A DNA stretch of 64,000 nt. It comes from Peribacillus psychrosaccharolyticus ATCC 23296 (GTDB lineage: Bacteria; Bacillota; Bacilli; Bacillales; DSM-1321). Where the stretch lies: assembly GCF_000305495.1 (NCBI RefSeq), contig NZ_AJTN02000193.1:62001-126000 (forward strand), in the 5' to 3' direction. The notes beneath the pieces are model-generated. The model was not told the origin of the DNA. It saw nothing but the letters and a program-made list of their open reading frames with translations, and did no database searches. A program made the translations under genes and the position numbers. This document shows positions 9,878-19,433 of this stretch, one piece after another (the stretch's first letter is position 1; each line of letters starts with the position of its first letter).

Positions 9878-11659
9878 ATGGATGTTAAAGGGGATATCTT
9901 GATTACTTTATTGCCATTAATGATTGAAAGAGTTGGAATTATTGTCATACTCGCTTTCTTGTTATCACAAATGAAGTCCTTTCGAAAACTCGTTAATTAT
10001 GAACAAAACCTACCTGGAAAATTTCAGCTCATTATTTTGTTCGGTTTTTTTGGAATCATCAGTAATTATACTGGAATAGAAATAAGCAATCATTCAATTG
10101 TTCATTCAGAATGGCTCACAGCGGTCGGTTCCGAGCATGCATTAGCCAATACACGTGTAATGGGGATTGGAATCGGTGGATTACTAGGGGGACCTTGGGT
10201 CGGCCTTGGCATTGGGTTAATCGCGGGCATCCACCGTTTATCTCTCGGGGGCTTTACAGCAGCAGCCTGTGCAATATCATCAGTAGCTGCAGGGATTGCT
10301 GCTGGCTTATTAGGAAGACAGCGACGGAGGAAGGGTGGAGAAATTACACCGATATTTGCTGTAGGAATCGGTATGATTATGGAAGCATTTCAAATGGTAA
10401 TTATTTTACTTTCTGCGAAACCATTCGAACAAGCACTAGCACTTGTCCAGGTTATTGGTTTACCGATGATTTTTATAAATGGTTTAGGTTCATTATTGTT
10501 CGTTTTCATTCTTCAGGCGATCATTCGAGATGATCAGCGAACACGAGTGCTGCAAACTAATCGTGCCTTTCGTATTACTGACCAGACTCTTCCTTTCTTC
10601 CGTAAAGGCCTGAACCCGGATTCTTGCAATGCCATTGCTAACATCGTCCTCAACCTGACAAATGCCGATGCAATCGCCATTACAGATGATAAACAAGTAT
10701 TAGCTCATGCAGGTGCAGGAAGTGACCACCATATACCGCTCAAAGGATTGGAGACTGGATTAACCAGAGAAGCTCTTCAACTCGGAGAATTATTGATTGC
10801 CAGATCCAAAGATAATATTTACTGCATGCATAAAGACTGTCCATTAGCGGCAGCCGTCGTTCTTCCGTTAAAAGTTCACCAGGAGACAGTGGGTACGTTA
10901 AAAATGTACTTTACAAATCCAAATAAACTTGATGACGTCCACCAGGAGCTCGCTGAAGGACTAGCAAACTTATTTTCTACTCAGCTTGAATTAGCGGAAG
11001 CAGAAAAGCAGACTCGTCTGTTAAAAGATGCAGAAATTAAAGCCCTGCAGGCTCAAGTACATCCGCACTTTTTATTTAACAGCATTAATACTATCTCTGT
11101 TTTATGCCGGACAGACTCAGAAAAAGCCCGATCACTCTTACTCGGTCTCAGTTCCTTCTTTCGCAGTAATCTGCAAGGTGCCCGCCAATTGCTGATTCCA
11201 CTTGAGAAGGAGCTCGAACATGTACAAGCTTATCTATTACTAGAGCAAGCCCGTTTCCCTGAACGATATAAGATGACGTATTCGCTTGCCCCGGGCCTTG
11301 AAAAAATTCTAATTCCTCCTTTCACTCTTCAGCCGCTCATTGAAAATACGATTCACCATGCATTTTCAAGATTGAACGTACAAGGAGAAATTACGATAAC
11401 GATTTATACTCACAAGGGATTTCTTTATATCTCGGTACAAGATAATGGACAAGGCATATCAGACGAACGAATTTTGGAGTTAGGAAAAAAAATTGTTGCC
11501 TCTGAAAAAGGGACAGGAACGGCTATTTACAATATCAAACAAAGACTTGATGGTATATATAACGGCCGCGCTGGCCTATCTATTCAATCAAATTCCTGCA
11601 GCCCAGGAACAACAATCAAAATTACCATACCTATGGATCAAAAAGGAGTTTCTGACTAA
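9878..11659 (+). CDS. lytS: LytS-type sensor histidine kinase
   Basis: A 593-residue membrane sensor. Residues 1-215 hold the 5TMR-LYT membrane domain, rich in GIGGLLGGPWVGLGIGL-like glycine segments. A GAF-like domain follows (about 230-370). Then comes the LytS/YpdA-type kinase core with the phosphoacceptor in QVHPHFLFNSINTI, the N box PLIENTIHHAF and the G box DNGQGI. In B. subtilis LytST and in E. coli BtsSR/YpdAB this architecture senses pyruvate-type signals. The gene is followed one base later by its response regulator and then by a CstA-family transporter, so extracellular pyruvate sensing is the best inference. Confidence 0.93.
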   Translation: MDVKGDILITLLPLMIERVGIIVILAFLLSQMKSFRKLVNYEQNLPGKFQLIILFGFFGIISNYTGIEISNHSIVHSEWLTAVGSEHALANTRVMGIGIGGLLGGPWVGLGIGLIAGIHRLSLGGFTAAACAISSVAAGIAAGLLGRQRRRKGGEITPIFAVGIGMIMEAFQMVIILLSAKPFEQALALVQVIGLPMIFINGLGSLLFVFILQAIIRDDQRTRVLQTNRAFRITDQTLPFFRKGLNPDSCNAIANIVLNLTNADAIAITDDKQVLAHAGAGSDHHIPLKGLETGLTREALQLGELLIARSKDNIYCMHKDCPLAAAVVLPLKVHQETVGTLKMYFTNPNKLDDVHQELAEGLANLFSTQLELAEAEKQTRLLKDAEIKALQAQVHPHFLFNSINTISVLCRTDSEKARSLLLGLSSFFRSNLQGARQLLIPLEKELEHVQAYLLLEQARFPERYKMTYSLAPGLEKILIPPFTLQPLIENTIHHAFSRLNVQGEITITIYTHKGFLYISVQDNGQGISDERILELGKKIVASEKGTGTAIYNIKQRLDGIYNGRAGLSIQSNSCSPGTTIKITIPMDQKGVSD

Positions 11660-11660
11660 C

Positions 11661-12377
11661 ATGCTGAAGGTATATATTGTTGATGATGAACCACTTGCGA
11701 GGGATGAACTACGGTATCTGCTGCTTCGCAGTAAACAGGTGGAAATTACCGGAGAAGCAGAGTCTTTTGAAGAAGCATTCGAAGCCATTTCTGCCGATCA
11801 ACCTGACCTCGTCTTCGTTGATATCGAAATCTCAGACCATAATGGCCTGCAGCTGGCAAAACGTCTGCAGGAACTAAATCCTATACCCTCTATTGTATTT
11901 GCGACTGCTTATGATGAATTTGCCCTTCAAGCGTTTGACTTAGGGGCGAGTGATTATATCTTAAAACCATTTGACGAAAAACGGATCCAACAGACAATTG
12001 AAAAGATCATCCTGCAAAAGACAAAAAGGAACCCCGCTATTTCGACTAATCCTAAAAGGATTGCCGTTTCACTGGAAGGCCGGATTCTTTTAATAGATTG
12101 CGAATCGATTCTTTATATGACATCAGCAGAGGGGAAATGCACCATTTTCACGGATAATCAGGCATATACAATCAGTGAAACCCTGATTATGCTGGAAAAG
12201 AAGTTAAGCGGCTCTATTTTTATCCGAGTCCACCGAAGCTATCTTGTAAATGTTGAACATATCAGTGAAATTGAGCCTTGGTTTAATTCGACTTACAACA
12301 TCACCATGAAAAACGGAGTAAAAGTCCCTGTTTCTCGTACGTATGTAAAAGATTTAAAGGAGCTCATCGGTTTTTAA
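11661..12377 (+). CDS. lytT: LytTR-family response regulator
   Basis: A 238-residue regulator: receiver domain with DDEPLARDEL, phosphoacceptor Asp in LVFVDIEI and Lys in DYILKPFD, then a LytTR DNA-binding domain from about residue 135 (FIRVHRSYLVN, then the terminal PVSRTYVKDLKELIGF). I start at the ATG at 11661, which has AAAAGGAG upstream and begins one base after lytS stops; a longer in-frame extension overlapping lytS is not credible. LytTR domains bind direct repeats about two turns apart. Exactly such a repeat lies just downstream, before the transporter gene, which makes cstA the likely target. Confidence 0.93.
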   Translation: MLKVYIVDDEPLARDELRYLLLRSKQVEITGEAESFEEAFEAISADQPDLVFVDIEISDHNGLQLAKRLQELNPIPSIVFATAYDEFALQAFDLGASDYILKPFDEKRIQQTIEKIILQKTKRNPAISTNPKRIAVSLEGRILLIDCESILYMTSAEGKCTIFTDNQAYTISETLIMLEKKLSGSIFIRVHRSYLVNVEHISEIEPWFNSTYNITMKNGVKVPVSRTYVKDLKELIGF

Positions 12378-12410
12378 TCTCTTAAGGGCCTCCTGATCCA
12401 ACTGTAATGA

Positions 12411-12441
12411 ATGTATTTCAATGGTGCAATTATGTATTTCA
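12411..12441 (+). promoter_or_regulatory. Direct repeat, probable LytT operator
   Basis: ATGTATTTCA at 12411-12420 is repeated exactly at 12432-12441, 21 bp apart centre to centre (two turns). This is the geometry expected for a LytTR-domain dimer, located upstream of the transporter promoter. Confidence 0.6.
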
Positions 12442-12477
12442 CATCCAGTATTTTGGTGTTTTGAAGTGAAAACCCAA

Positions 12478-12502
12478 TGTAAGCGTTTTTATTTAGTAAA
12501 AT
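12478..12502 (+). promoter_or_regulatory. cre site overlapping the cstA promoter
   Basis: TGTAAGCGTTTTTA (12478-12491) matches the CcpA operator consensus TGWAANCGNTNWCA at all but one position. A -10-like TAAAAT follows at 12497-12502 without a good -35, as expected for an activator-dependent promoter. Binding of CcpA here would block the promoter when preferred sugars are present. Confidence 0.65.
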
Positions 12503-12533
12503 GACGTTACAACAATATTGGGGAGGATGAAAA

Positions 12534-14336
12534 ATGAATGCAGTTACAGTAGTAATCGGATCAATCTGTATCTTATTAATTGCCTATCGTTTATACGGTA
12601 CCTTTATGGCTGCCAAGGTATTAAAACTCAATGAGTCCATTCCGACACCAGCACACACACTTGAAGACGGAAAGGACTATGTTCCAACAAATAAGTGGGT
12701 GACATTCGGACATCATTTTGCTGCTATCGCCGCAGCAGGTCCACTTGTTGGCCCCATTCTCGCGGCCCAATTCGGTTATTTGCCAGGATTACTCTGGCTG
12801 TTAATTGGAGCAGTCGTCGGAGGGGCGGTTCATGATGCAGTCGTCTTATTCGCTTCAATGCGTCAAGATGGAAAGTCTCTTTCTGAGGTAGCTAAGAAAG
12901 AATTAGGTCCTGTAGCCGGTTTTTGTACAGGTCTAGCTATGCTTTTCATCATTACTATTACTATGGCCGGCCTTTCTATGGTTGTGTTACATGCCTTGGA
13001 AAATAACCCTTGGGGAACATTTGCCGTTGGAATTACGATTCCAATAGCTATGGGCGTAGGTATCTACCATAAACTCACCGGAAACCTAAAATGGGCAACA
13101 ATTGTCGGCTTCATCTTAATCATGGCCGGTATTTTTTTAGGACCACAAATTCAAAACACGGCATTTGGAGATTTCTTATCCCTTGAAGCAAGCACACTAG
13201 CTCTTATTCTGCCAATTTATGCCTTTTTTGCAGCGGCATTACCAGTGTGGCTCTTGCTGGCACCTCGTGATTATCTAAGTACTTTTATGAAAATCGGTGT
13301 ATTCATTGCCTTAATCATTGGTGTATTTGTGGTTAATCCAGATATTCAGTTTCCTGCATTTACTGAATTTATTAATGGCGGCGGTCCGATTGTAGCTGGT
13401 CCCGTGTGGCCCTTTATTTCAATCACAATCGCTTGTGGAGCTATTTCCGGTTTTCATGCATTTGTTGGTTCAGGAACCACACCTAAAATGCTAAATCGCT
13501 GGAGTGATATTAAACCAGTCGCATTTGGTGCGATGCTTGTAGAATGTTTAGTTGCAATCATGGCCTTAATTGCTGCGGTTGCCCTACAGCCCGGAGATTA
13601 TTTTGCCATCAACTCCTCTCCTGAGGTTTTTGAAACACTAGGTATGCAAACTGTTCATTTAGGTGAACTAAGTAAAGAAATCGGCATGGATTTAGAAGGC
13701 AGAACAGGCGGAGCAGTTACCTTAGCTGTTGGAATGACCTATATCTTCACGGCTATTCCATGGTTTGAGAAATTAGCTTCTTATTTTTTCCAATTTGTTA
13801 TCCTTTTCGAAGCGGTATTTATACTAACGGCCATTGATTCAGGTACGCGCGTTGCCCGTTATCTAATTCAAGACTTCTTCGGCGAATTTTATAAACCGCT
13901 TAAGCGCGTTGATTGGCTGCCTGGTAATCTATTTGCCAGCGCTTTAGCCTGCTTCGTCTGGGGCTACTTGCTCTACTCCGGAGACATCAGCTCGATTTGG
14001 GCGCTCTTCGGTGTTTCTAATCAGTTGATGGCATCGATTGGCTTAATTGTTGGTACGACTGTTATTCTAAAAATTGCTGACAAACGCTGGTATATCCTTA
14101 CCTGCCTGATTCCGCTCGCTTACCTATACATAACTGTGAATGTGGCCGGATACTGGATGGTTAAGAACGTGTATCTGAATTCCGCATCAGCAGGATATAG
14201 TGTAATCAATGGGGTTCTTTCCATCATTATGTTGGTGTTAGGCTTAATCATCATCGTTACTTCGATAAAAAAGTGGACCGAGCTATGGAAGATTCCGCAA
14301 GCGGAATTAGCTGCTCAATCAACTAAATCAGCATAA
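12534..14336 (+). CDS. cstA: CstA-family transporter, probable pyruvate uptake
   Basis: A 600-residue CstA family protein (carbon starvation protein A) with about 16 membrane segments. Signature sections are FGHHFAAIAAAGPLVGPILAA near residue 60, HDAVVLFASMRQDG, and FVGSGTTPKMLN. E. coli members CstA and BtsT take up pyruvate, and BtsT is controlled by a LytS/LytR-type pair. The gene here follows lytST with a candidate LytT repeat and a cre site between, so regulated pyruvate import with glucose repression is a strong inference. GGGGAGG precedes the ATG at 12534. A perfect hairpin terminator follows. Confidence 0.93.
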   Translation: MNAVTVVIGSICILLIAYRLYGTFMAAKVLKLNESIPTPAHTLEDGKDYVPTNKWVTFGHHFAAIAAAGPLVGPILAAQFGYLPGLLWLLIGAVVGGAVHDAVVLFASMRQDGKSLSEVAKKELGPVAGFCTGLAMLFIITITMAGLSMVVLHALENNPWGTFAVGITIPIAMGVGIYHKLTGNLKWATIVGFILIMAGIFLGPQIQNTAFGDFLSLEASTLALILPIYAFFAAALPVWLLLAPRDYLSTFMKIGVFIALIIGVFVVNPDIQFPAFTEFINGGGPIVAGPVWPFISITIACGAISGFHAFVGSGTTPKMLNRWSDIKPVAFGAMLVECLVAIMALIAAVALQPGDYFAINSSPEVFETLGMQTVHLGELSKEIGMDLEGRTGGAVTLAVGMTYIFTAIPWFEKLASYFFQFVILFEAVFILTAIDSGTRVARYLIQDFFGEFYKPLKRVDWLPGNLFASALACFVWGYLLYSGDISSIWALFGVSNQLMASIGLIVGTTVILKIADKRWYILTCLIPLAYLYITVNVAGYWMVKNVYLNSASAGYSVINGVLSIIMLVLGLIIIVTSIKKWTELWKIPQAELAAQSTKSA

Positions 14337-14340
14337 AGAC

Positions 14341-14370
14341 GACCGCCCCAATTAGATTGGGGCGGTTAAT
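14341..14370. terminator. Terminator between cstA and the pullulanase gene
   Basis: ACCGCCCCAAT, loop TAG, ATTGGGGCGGT then TTAATTTT. It serves convergent genes. Confidence 0.9.
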
Positions 14371-14379
14371 TTTATCTTC

Positions 14380-16308
14380 TTAGTCATTCTTTTTTAAGAT
14401 AAGCGTGCTGATTTCTGATACGTTTACAGAGCTTGCTTTATATACTGCAATGTCTTCTATCCCGGCTTTTTCACTATCTACAAGGACTGACCAATCCCCT
14501 TTTAAGGGCAAGTTGACTTCTACTTCCCACGGATTGCTATTATAAACCACAACCAATTCATTTGGTTGACCAGACAATCTGTATGCTATGACATTAGCTG
14601 GAGCCTCGATCCAGTTTAAGTTCTGATAAATTAACTGATACGATTCCAAACGGAAGCTCGGATAGGTTTTACGAAGCGTAATCAGCCCCTTGATGTATTC
14701 GATATCCTCAGCATATTCTGCAGACCGTCTCCAATCTAGCTGATTAATGATGTCCGGTGACTTATAACTATTTTCCTCTCCGCTTTTTGTCCTCATAAAT
14801 TCCTGTCCTGCATGAAGAAAAGGAATACCCTGAGAGGTTAAGAGGATAGCTGAAGCAAGACGGTGCATACGCTTACGAATTGAAGGCGGTAACTCTTTGT
14901 TCGTAATTTGGAGCTTATCCCAAAGTGTATGGTTATCATGGGCTTCTGCATAAGTAACCACCTGACTTGGGCTGGTAAAGGTCGCGGTATGGTCATAGCC
15001 CCTTGCACAAACTCCTTTTTTTATATTTTCTTCAAGACCAGGGTAATGGCTGATAAAGCCTTTTTGGGTCCTGTCAAACGTATTTCCCTTCAAGCTGTCA
15101 CGAAAATAATCATTAAATTGAGCAATTCTTGGCATCAAGGAGGCATTTTTCTGATTCGCTTTTTGGTCTGCGGGAAGCGTTGTATGTAAATCCCATCCTT
15201 CCCCCAGGAGAATGATACTTGGATCAATGTCATCCAAGGCTTGGCGCACCTGATTCATCGTTTCAACATCATGTATCCCCATTAAATCAAAGCGAAACCC
15301 ATCCAAGTGATATTCGTGTGCCCAATACGAAACAGAATCAACAATAAATTTTCTCATCATCATCCGCTCTGACGCCGTGTCATTTCCTACGCCTGTCCCG
15401 TTGACTAATTGATCGTTGTGGTATCGAAAATAATAACCAGGCACTAGTTTGTTAAAAGAAGAGTCTTCAACTGAATAGACATGATTGTACACCACGTCCA
15501 TAATCACTCGTAACCCTTGGTCGTGAAAAGATTGAATCATTTGTTTCATTTCTTTAATTCTTGTTTTCGGTTCGAAGGGATCTGTTGCATAGGAGCCTTC
15601 TGGGGCATTGAAATGATTCGGGTCATACCCCCAGTTATATTGTAAAAGATCTAAGTCTGCTTCATCGACTGTTGCGTAATCAAACATTGGCAGCAGCTGT
15701 ACATGTGTCACACCTAAGCTTTTAATATAATCAAGCCCTGTCTCCATACCTGTTGGTCCTGTCGTCCCTGTCTCAGCTAACCCTAAATATTTACCTTTAT
15801 GAACCATCCCGCTTTCCGGATGAATGGAGGCATCACGAATATGAAGTTCATAAATAATCGTGTCCATCACTGAAGAATGCTGAGGCTTCTCAGTCGACCA
15901 ATTCTCAGGATTCGTGCTCATAAGGTTGACTACGACTCCCTTCTCACCATTAACCGTAACAGCACGTGCATACGGATCAACGACTTCATTCCACTGTTCA
16001 TTACTTTTTACTTTATACGTATACACCAGGCCGTCCTGGTCACCATCTAACTTTGCTGTCCACGTTCCCTTCTCGGAACGCTCCATTATCATTTCTTTCC
16101 CGCTTTCTTCCTCTTGTTCATATCGTACTAATCTTACTTCAGCTGCAAGCGGTGCCCATAAACGAAAGACAGTTGCCTGTTCATGATACCGATTCCCTAA
16201 ATCCTGACCATCATAATAAAAAAGGCGGTCAATTTCCTCTGCGGTGCTCCTTGCCTCTATATATGAGTGCTGGTTGATATGTTCGATAACGAAGACCTCC
16301 TTCGACAA
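14380..16308 (-). CDS. pulA: Type I pullulanase
   Basis: A GH13_14 debranching enzyme of about 640 residues that cleaves alpha-1,6 bonds in pullulan, limit dextrin or glycogen; no signal peptide, so cytoplasmic. It has an N-terminal CBM48-like domain (VFRLWAPLAAEVRLVRY), the type I hallmark YNWGYDPNHFNAPEGSYA, region I DVVYNHV, region II GFRFDLMG, region III GEGW and region IV EAHDNH. Compared with B. subtilis AmyX it is shorter at the N-terminus and appears to lack the CBM68 domain. The start is doubtful: the only in-frame conventional codon is a TTG at 16308, yet the perfect AAGGAGG (16296-16302) lies downstream of it and eight bases before an ATC at 16287. It probably works with the intracellular amylase. 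Confidence 0.93.
   Translation of the reverse strand: MSKEVFVIEHINQHSYIEARSTAEEIDRLFYYDGQDLGNRYHEQATVFRLWAPLAAEVRLVRYEQEEESGKEMIMERSEKGTWTAKLDGDQDGLVYTYKVKSNEQWNEVVDPYARAVTVNGEKGVVVNLMSTNPENWSTEKPQHSSVMDTIIYELHIRDASIHPESGMVHKGKYLGLAETGTTGPTGMETGLDYIKSLGVTHVQLLPMFDYATVDEADLDLLQYNWGYDPNHFNAPEGSYATDPFEPKTRIKEMKQMIQSFHDQGLRVIMDVVYNHVYSVEDSSFNKLVPGYYFRYHNDQLVNGTGVGNDTASERMMMRKFIVDSVSYWAHEYHLDGFRFDLMGIHDVETMNQVRQALDDIDPSIILLGEGWDLHTTLPADQKANQKNASLMPRIAQFNDYFRDSLKGNTFDRTQKGFISHYPGLEENIKKGVCARGYDHTATFTSPSQVVTYAEAHDNHTLWDKLQITNKELPPSIRKRMHRLASAILLTSQGIPFLHAGQEFMRTKSGEENSYKSPDIINQLDWRRSAEYAEDIEYIKGLITLRKTYPSFRLESYQLIYQNLNWIEAPANVIAYRLSGQPNELVVVYNSNPWEVEVNLPLKGDWSVLVDSEKAGIEDIAVYKASSVNVSEISTLILKKND
16296..16302 (-). 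promoter_or_regulatory. Shine-Dalgarno site that conflicts with the pulA start
   Basis: AAGGAGG on the minus strand, inside the nominal coding region. Eight bases downstream is ATC GAA CAT, with no ATG, GTG or TTG at usable distance in any frame. It suggests a non-AUG start or a mutated or misread start codon. Confidence 0.6.
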
Positions 16309-16560
16309 ATTTCCCGTTATACTTTTTCCACATTTCCAGCATTTTCAAACAAGATAATAAGCAAGTGTCTCCATCAGTTCTTAGGATCATTTCTAAATAA
16401 GCTTATGTAAGATTAAAGCAGCATATTCACTTCCCTGTGTCATAAGTAACAGGCAAAAAACTTTTCGGAAAGTCTAACGTACTGTTTAAAGCCGTTTACC
16501 CTCATTCACAAATTATCTTTTTTATGGTATGAATAGAAAAAAGTAAAAGGAGATGTCATG

Positions 16561-16746
16561 ATGAATAAGGAAACCCTCGACTATAAAATCGCCGACGTCA
16601 AAGCCGAATTCGTACGATTACAAGATGATATGGAAAAGTTGGATTCTGTGAATGGAAACAGCGGCCCAATTGAAAAACAACTAGACAGACTTCAGGATGA
16701 ACTAAAAGCCCTCTATCAGCAGCGGTTAGATTTAGATGAAGAATAA
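16561..16746 (+). CDS. SE1832-family small coiled protein
   Basis: A 61-residue (62 if the first of two ATGs at 16558 is used) acidic helical protein, rich in Leu, Asp, Glu and Lys in a heptad-like pattern and without Cys or membrane segments. It resembles the SE1832 family of uncharacterised Firmicutes proteins. AAAGGAG gives ideal spacing to the second ATG. The next gene starts 15 bases later, so the two may be co-transcribed. Function unknown. Confidence 0.8.
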   Translation: MNKETLDYKIADVKAEFVRLQDDMEKLDSVNGNSGPIEKQLDRLQDELKALYQQRLDLDEE

Positions 16747-16761
16747 ATCTAAGGTTTTATT

Positions 16762-17538
16762 ATGATCGATAAAATAAGTGCTGAGCTAAAAAGAATAGAA
16801 GAACACTTTCAAGTGAAAATTCTTTATGCATGTGAATCTGGAAGCCGAGCCTTTGGGTTTCCTTCCCCAGATAGTGACTATGATGTACGCTTCATTTATC
16901 TTCATACAAAAGATTGGTATCTCTCCATTGATCAATACCGAAACGTAATTGAACGGCCGATTTGTGAACAGCTGGATATGAACGGTTGGGAATTAACAAA
17001 GGCCCTTCAACTTTACCGTAAATCGAATCCATCTCTTCTCGAATGGCTGTATTCAGAAATTGTATATGTACAGCCCTATTCAGTAATCGATAATATGCGG
17101 GGTCTTTTTGATGCCGTTTACTCAACTGATACCTGCCTGCTTCACTATTTGAATATGGCAAAAGCCAACTATCGTACACTGCTAAAAAAAGCGCAAGTAT
17201 CGACAAAAATCTATCTTACGATCCTGCGTCCTATTCTTGCGTGTAAGTGGATGATTGTTCATCCTGGATTTCCACCAGTAGACTTTTCCAGATTAGCAGG
17301 TGCTGTTCTTCCCGATGGACTACTAAAAAATGAAGTGAACACGCTGGTTATGAATAAACGCAGCGGAAATATTCCATCTGCTAAGATCGACGTTCAGATC
17401 ATCCACCACTTCATCGAAAAGGAACTGATCGCATTAAGTACGTACACAGCAACAGCGGCTGCTTACAAGAAGGATTCCACTGAACTCCTAAATAACCTAT
17501 TTAGAGATGCCTTGAATGAGGTCTGGTGCCGTCCCTAA
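16762..17538 (+). CDS. YcgL-like nucleotidyltransferase-domain protein
   Basis: A 258-residue protein with a Pol-beta/MNT-like nucleotidyltransferase N-terminus: GSRAFGFPSPDSDYDVRF holds the GS and the DxD metal-binding pair (about residues 28-45). The rest is a helical domain seen in the B. subtilis YcgL family (DUF3 relatives). No toxin or antitoxin partner of the HEPN type sits beside it; the upstream neighbour is the small coiled protein. Substrate unknown. A hairpin terminator follows. Confidence 0.82.
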   Translation: MIDKISAELKRIEEHFQVKILYACESGSRAFGFPSPDSDYDVRFIYLHTKDWYLSIDQYRNVIERPICEQLDMNGWELTKALQLYRKSNPSLLEWLYSEIVYVQPYSVIDNMRGLFDAVYSTDTCLLHYLNMAKANYRTLLKKAQVSTKIYLTILRPILACKWMIVHPGFPPVDFSRLAGAVLPDGLLKNEVNTLVMNKRSGNIPSAKIDVQIIHHFIEKELIALSTYTATAAAYKKDSTELLNNLFRDALNEVWCRP

Positions 17539-17546
17539 TCATTAAA

Positions 17547-17577
17547 AAAACAGCTCACATATGCTGTGAACTGTTTT
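17547..17577. terminator. Terminator shared by the nucleotidyltransferase and dbpA genes
   Basis: AAAACAGCTCACA, loop TATGC, TGTGAACTGTTTT with one mismatch; A/T tracts on both sides allow use from either strand. Confidence 0.75.
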
Positions 17578-17583
17578 CCTAAC

Positions 17584-19029
17584 TTATTTTAAGGCTTCGT
17601 GAACCTTTAGTTGTTTACCTTTTATGGTTGTGTTTTTCATAGCTTTTAACACTAGCGGTCCTTTTCCGTTAAGGATTTCAACATATGAGACGGTATCCTG
17701 AATGGTGATGATCCCAATATCTTCAGCTGAAACGCCATTAATCTTAGCGATGGTTCCAACAAAATCAACAGCACGGATTTTCTTTTTCTTGCCTCCATTA
17801 AAATAGAGCTTCATGATTTGACTATTTAACTGGTCACTTTTAGATTTTTTAATAGTTGGCTGAGCAGCCAGCTTCTTTTCAAAATCAGCTTGGCTGTTGC
17901 TTTTTTCTTCGTTAGAAGGAGCCTTGATTCTTGGGATACTAAACCCAATATAGCTTTCGATTTCAATCAAGAATTTATCCTCAAATGGCGTAACCAACGT
18001 AATGGCTTTCCCCTTTTTACCGGCACGGCCAGTTCTGCCTGTGCGGTGAACATAGCTTTCTTTTTCTAATGGCAGATCATAATTAATGACATGCGTGATG
18101 CTGTCAATATCAATGCCTCTTGCTGCCACATCTGTAGCCACTAAATAACGGAATTCTCCCCGCTTGAACTCATTCATGACATCCAATCTGTCCTTTTGCT
18201 CCATTCCACCGTGAATCTTATCCACTGGGTAATTCAAATCCGCCAGATCATCACAGAGCTGATCAACCCGATCCTTAGTCCGGCAGAAAATAATGCAGCT
18301 ATCCGGATTTTCTACCACCATCAGATTGTGAAGCAATGCCGTTTTATCACTATCTGCGGTTTCCATAACATAGTGATCAATTTTATCCGTTGTTAAACCC
18401 GTTGCTTTTATTTCAATATCAGTAGGGTTTTTCATATGTTTGTTTGATAATTGTTTGATATCTTCAGGAAGTGTAGCTGAAAACAGCATCGTCACCCGTT
18501 TTTTCGGCAGTTCATGGATAATCGCTTCTACTTGATCAATAAAACCCATGTTCAGCATCTCATCTGCCTCATCTATTACCAGATAGCTCAAACGATCTAA
18601 AGCAAGCGTACCCTTCTCAATATGGTCAAGGACGCGGCCTGGTGTTCCAACCACTACATGGCTCTTTTGCTTTAACTCAGCTGCCTGTGGAGCAAATGGC
18701 TGTTTTCCATAAACCGCCGTTGCTTTTATTCGTTTATAACGACCGATATTAGTGATATCTTCCTTCACTTGAACAGCCAGTTCACGTGTAGGTGAAAGAA
18801 TTAAGGCCTGTGGTTTGTTTTCTGCCCAATCAACCATTTCACAAATAGGAATCCCAAATGCCGCTGTCTTCCCACTACCCGTTTGTGATTTTACAACCAG
18901 GTCCTGTTTTTTCAATGCTACTGGAATGACTTCATTTTGCACCTCTGTCGGCGAAGTAAACCCTAAACTTTCAAGTGCACGTACAATTTCATCACTTAAT
19001 GCGTAGTCTGTGAATTTTCTTTTCGTCAT
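17584..19029 (-). CDS. dbpA: DEAD-box RNA helicase DbpA/YxiN
   Basis: A 481-residue ATP-dependent RNA helicase for 50S ribosome assembly. The motifs are in order: Q motif (FTSPTEVQ), I SQTGSGKT, Ia [31 protein letters not shown] and [10 protein letters not shown]. Residues from about 405 to the end form the DbpA-type RRM domain, which in B. subtilis YxiN and E. coli DbpA docks on hairpin 92 of 23S rRNA. No C-terminal truncation. The start ATG at 19029 has GAGGCAG upstream. Confidence 0.95.
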   Translation of the reverse strand: MTKRKFTDYALSDEIVRALESLGFTSPTEVQNEVIPVALKKQDLVVKSQTGSGKTAAFGIPICEMVDWAENKPQALILSPTRELAVQVKEDITNIGRYKRIKATAVYGKQPFAPQAAELKQKSHVVVGTPGRVLDHIEKGTLALDRLSYLVIDEADEMLNMGFIDQVEAIIHELPKKRVTMLFSATLPEDIKQLSNKHMKNPTDIEIKATGLTTDKIDHYVMETADSDKTALLHNLMVVENPDSCIIFCRTKDRVDQLCDDLADLNYPVDKIHGGMEQKDRLDVMNEFKRGEFRYLVATDVAARGIDIDSITHVINYDLPLEKESYVHRTGRTGRAGKKGKAITLVTPFEDKFLIEIESYIGFSIPRIKAPSNEEKSNSQADFEKKLAAQPTIKKSKSDQLNSQIMKLYFNGGKKKKIRAVDFVGTIAKINGVSAEDIGIITIQDTVSYVEILNGKGPLVLKAMKNTTIKGKQLKVHEALK

Positions 19030-19433
19030 ATAACTGCCTCATTTATTGTATAGTATCGTATTGCCTAACCCATGTCCGTTCTACTTATATTATATCCAAC
19101 TTCCCATTATACTCGAAAAAGGACCATAATGAGGTTTTTACAAGAAACAAGGGGAATGATAACACAACCATCAGTCCATATTCACAGGAAAACATAACTA
19201 CATAACCACCATTTAAAAACAAGATTTAACTTTAAAGGGTCATCTTGTTTCACGTGGAACGAACTCTTTGTTTATAAATTCATCCTAACAGAGGCAAATG
19301 AGAAAGCTAATTTTACTTTCTCAAAAAAAAATTACATTAAACTCTTATTTTCATTTATTATTGGGTAAATACCACTAGAGAGAGTATTTATCTATAATTA
19401 TTTTTATTCCTAACATATATCAAGGAGGAAATC
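19030..19433. other. 404-base intergenic region with a parS-like site
   Basis: It separates the divergent dbpA and glnP-type genes. It holds the near-perfect parS at 19246 and a TAAATAC / GTATTTA inverted repeat (19366-19372 and 19384-19390, 11-base spacer) that could be an operator for the ABC transporter. No ORF with coding character was found. Confidence 0.7.
19246..19261. other. parS-like Spo0J (ParB) binding site
   Basis: TGTTTCACGTGGAACG differs only at its last base from the natural parS variant TGTTTCACGTGGAACA (the reverse of TGTTCCACGTGAAACA). ParB/Spo0J loads onto such sites near the origin to recruit SMC and segregate chromosomes. Confidence 0.75.

Noticed and set aside
10141-10170. 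CACGTG in lytS as a further parS
   Set aside because: Only the 6-base core matches; the outer bases TGTTT/AAACA are absent. The same holds for cores near 18784 and 49468.
11493-11660. N-terminal extension of the LytT frame overlapping lytS
   Set aside because: The receiver domain and ribosome site both place the start at 11661; the extra residues are the shifted frame of lytS.
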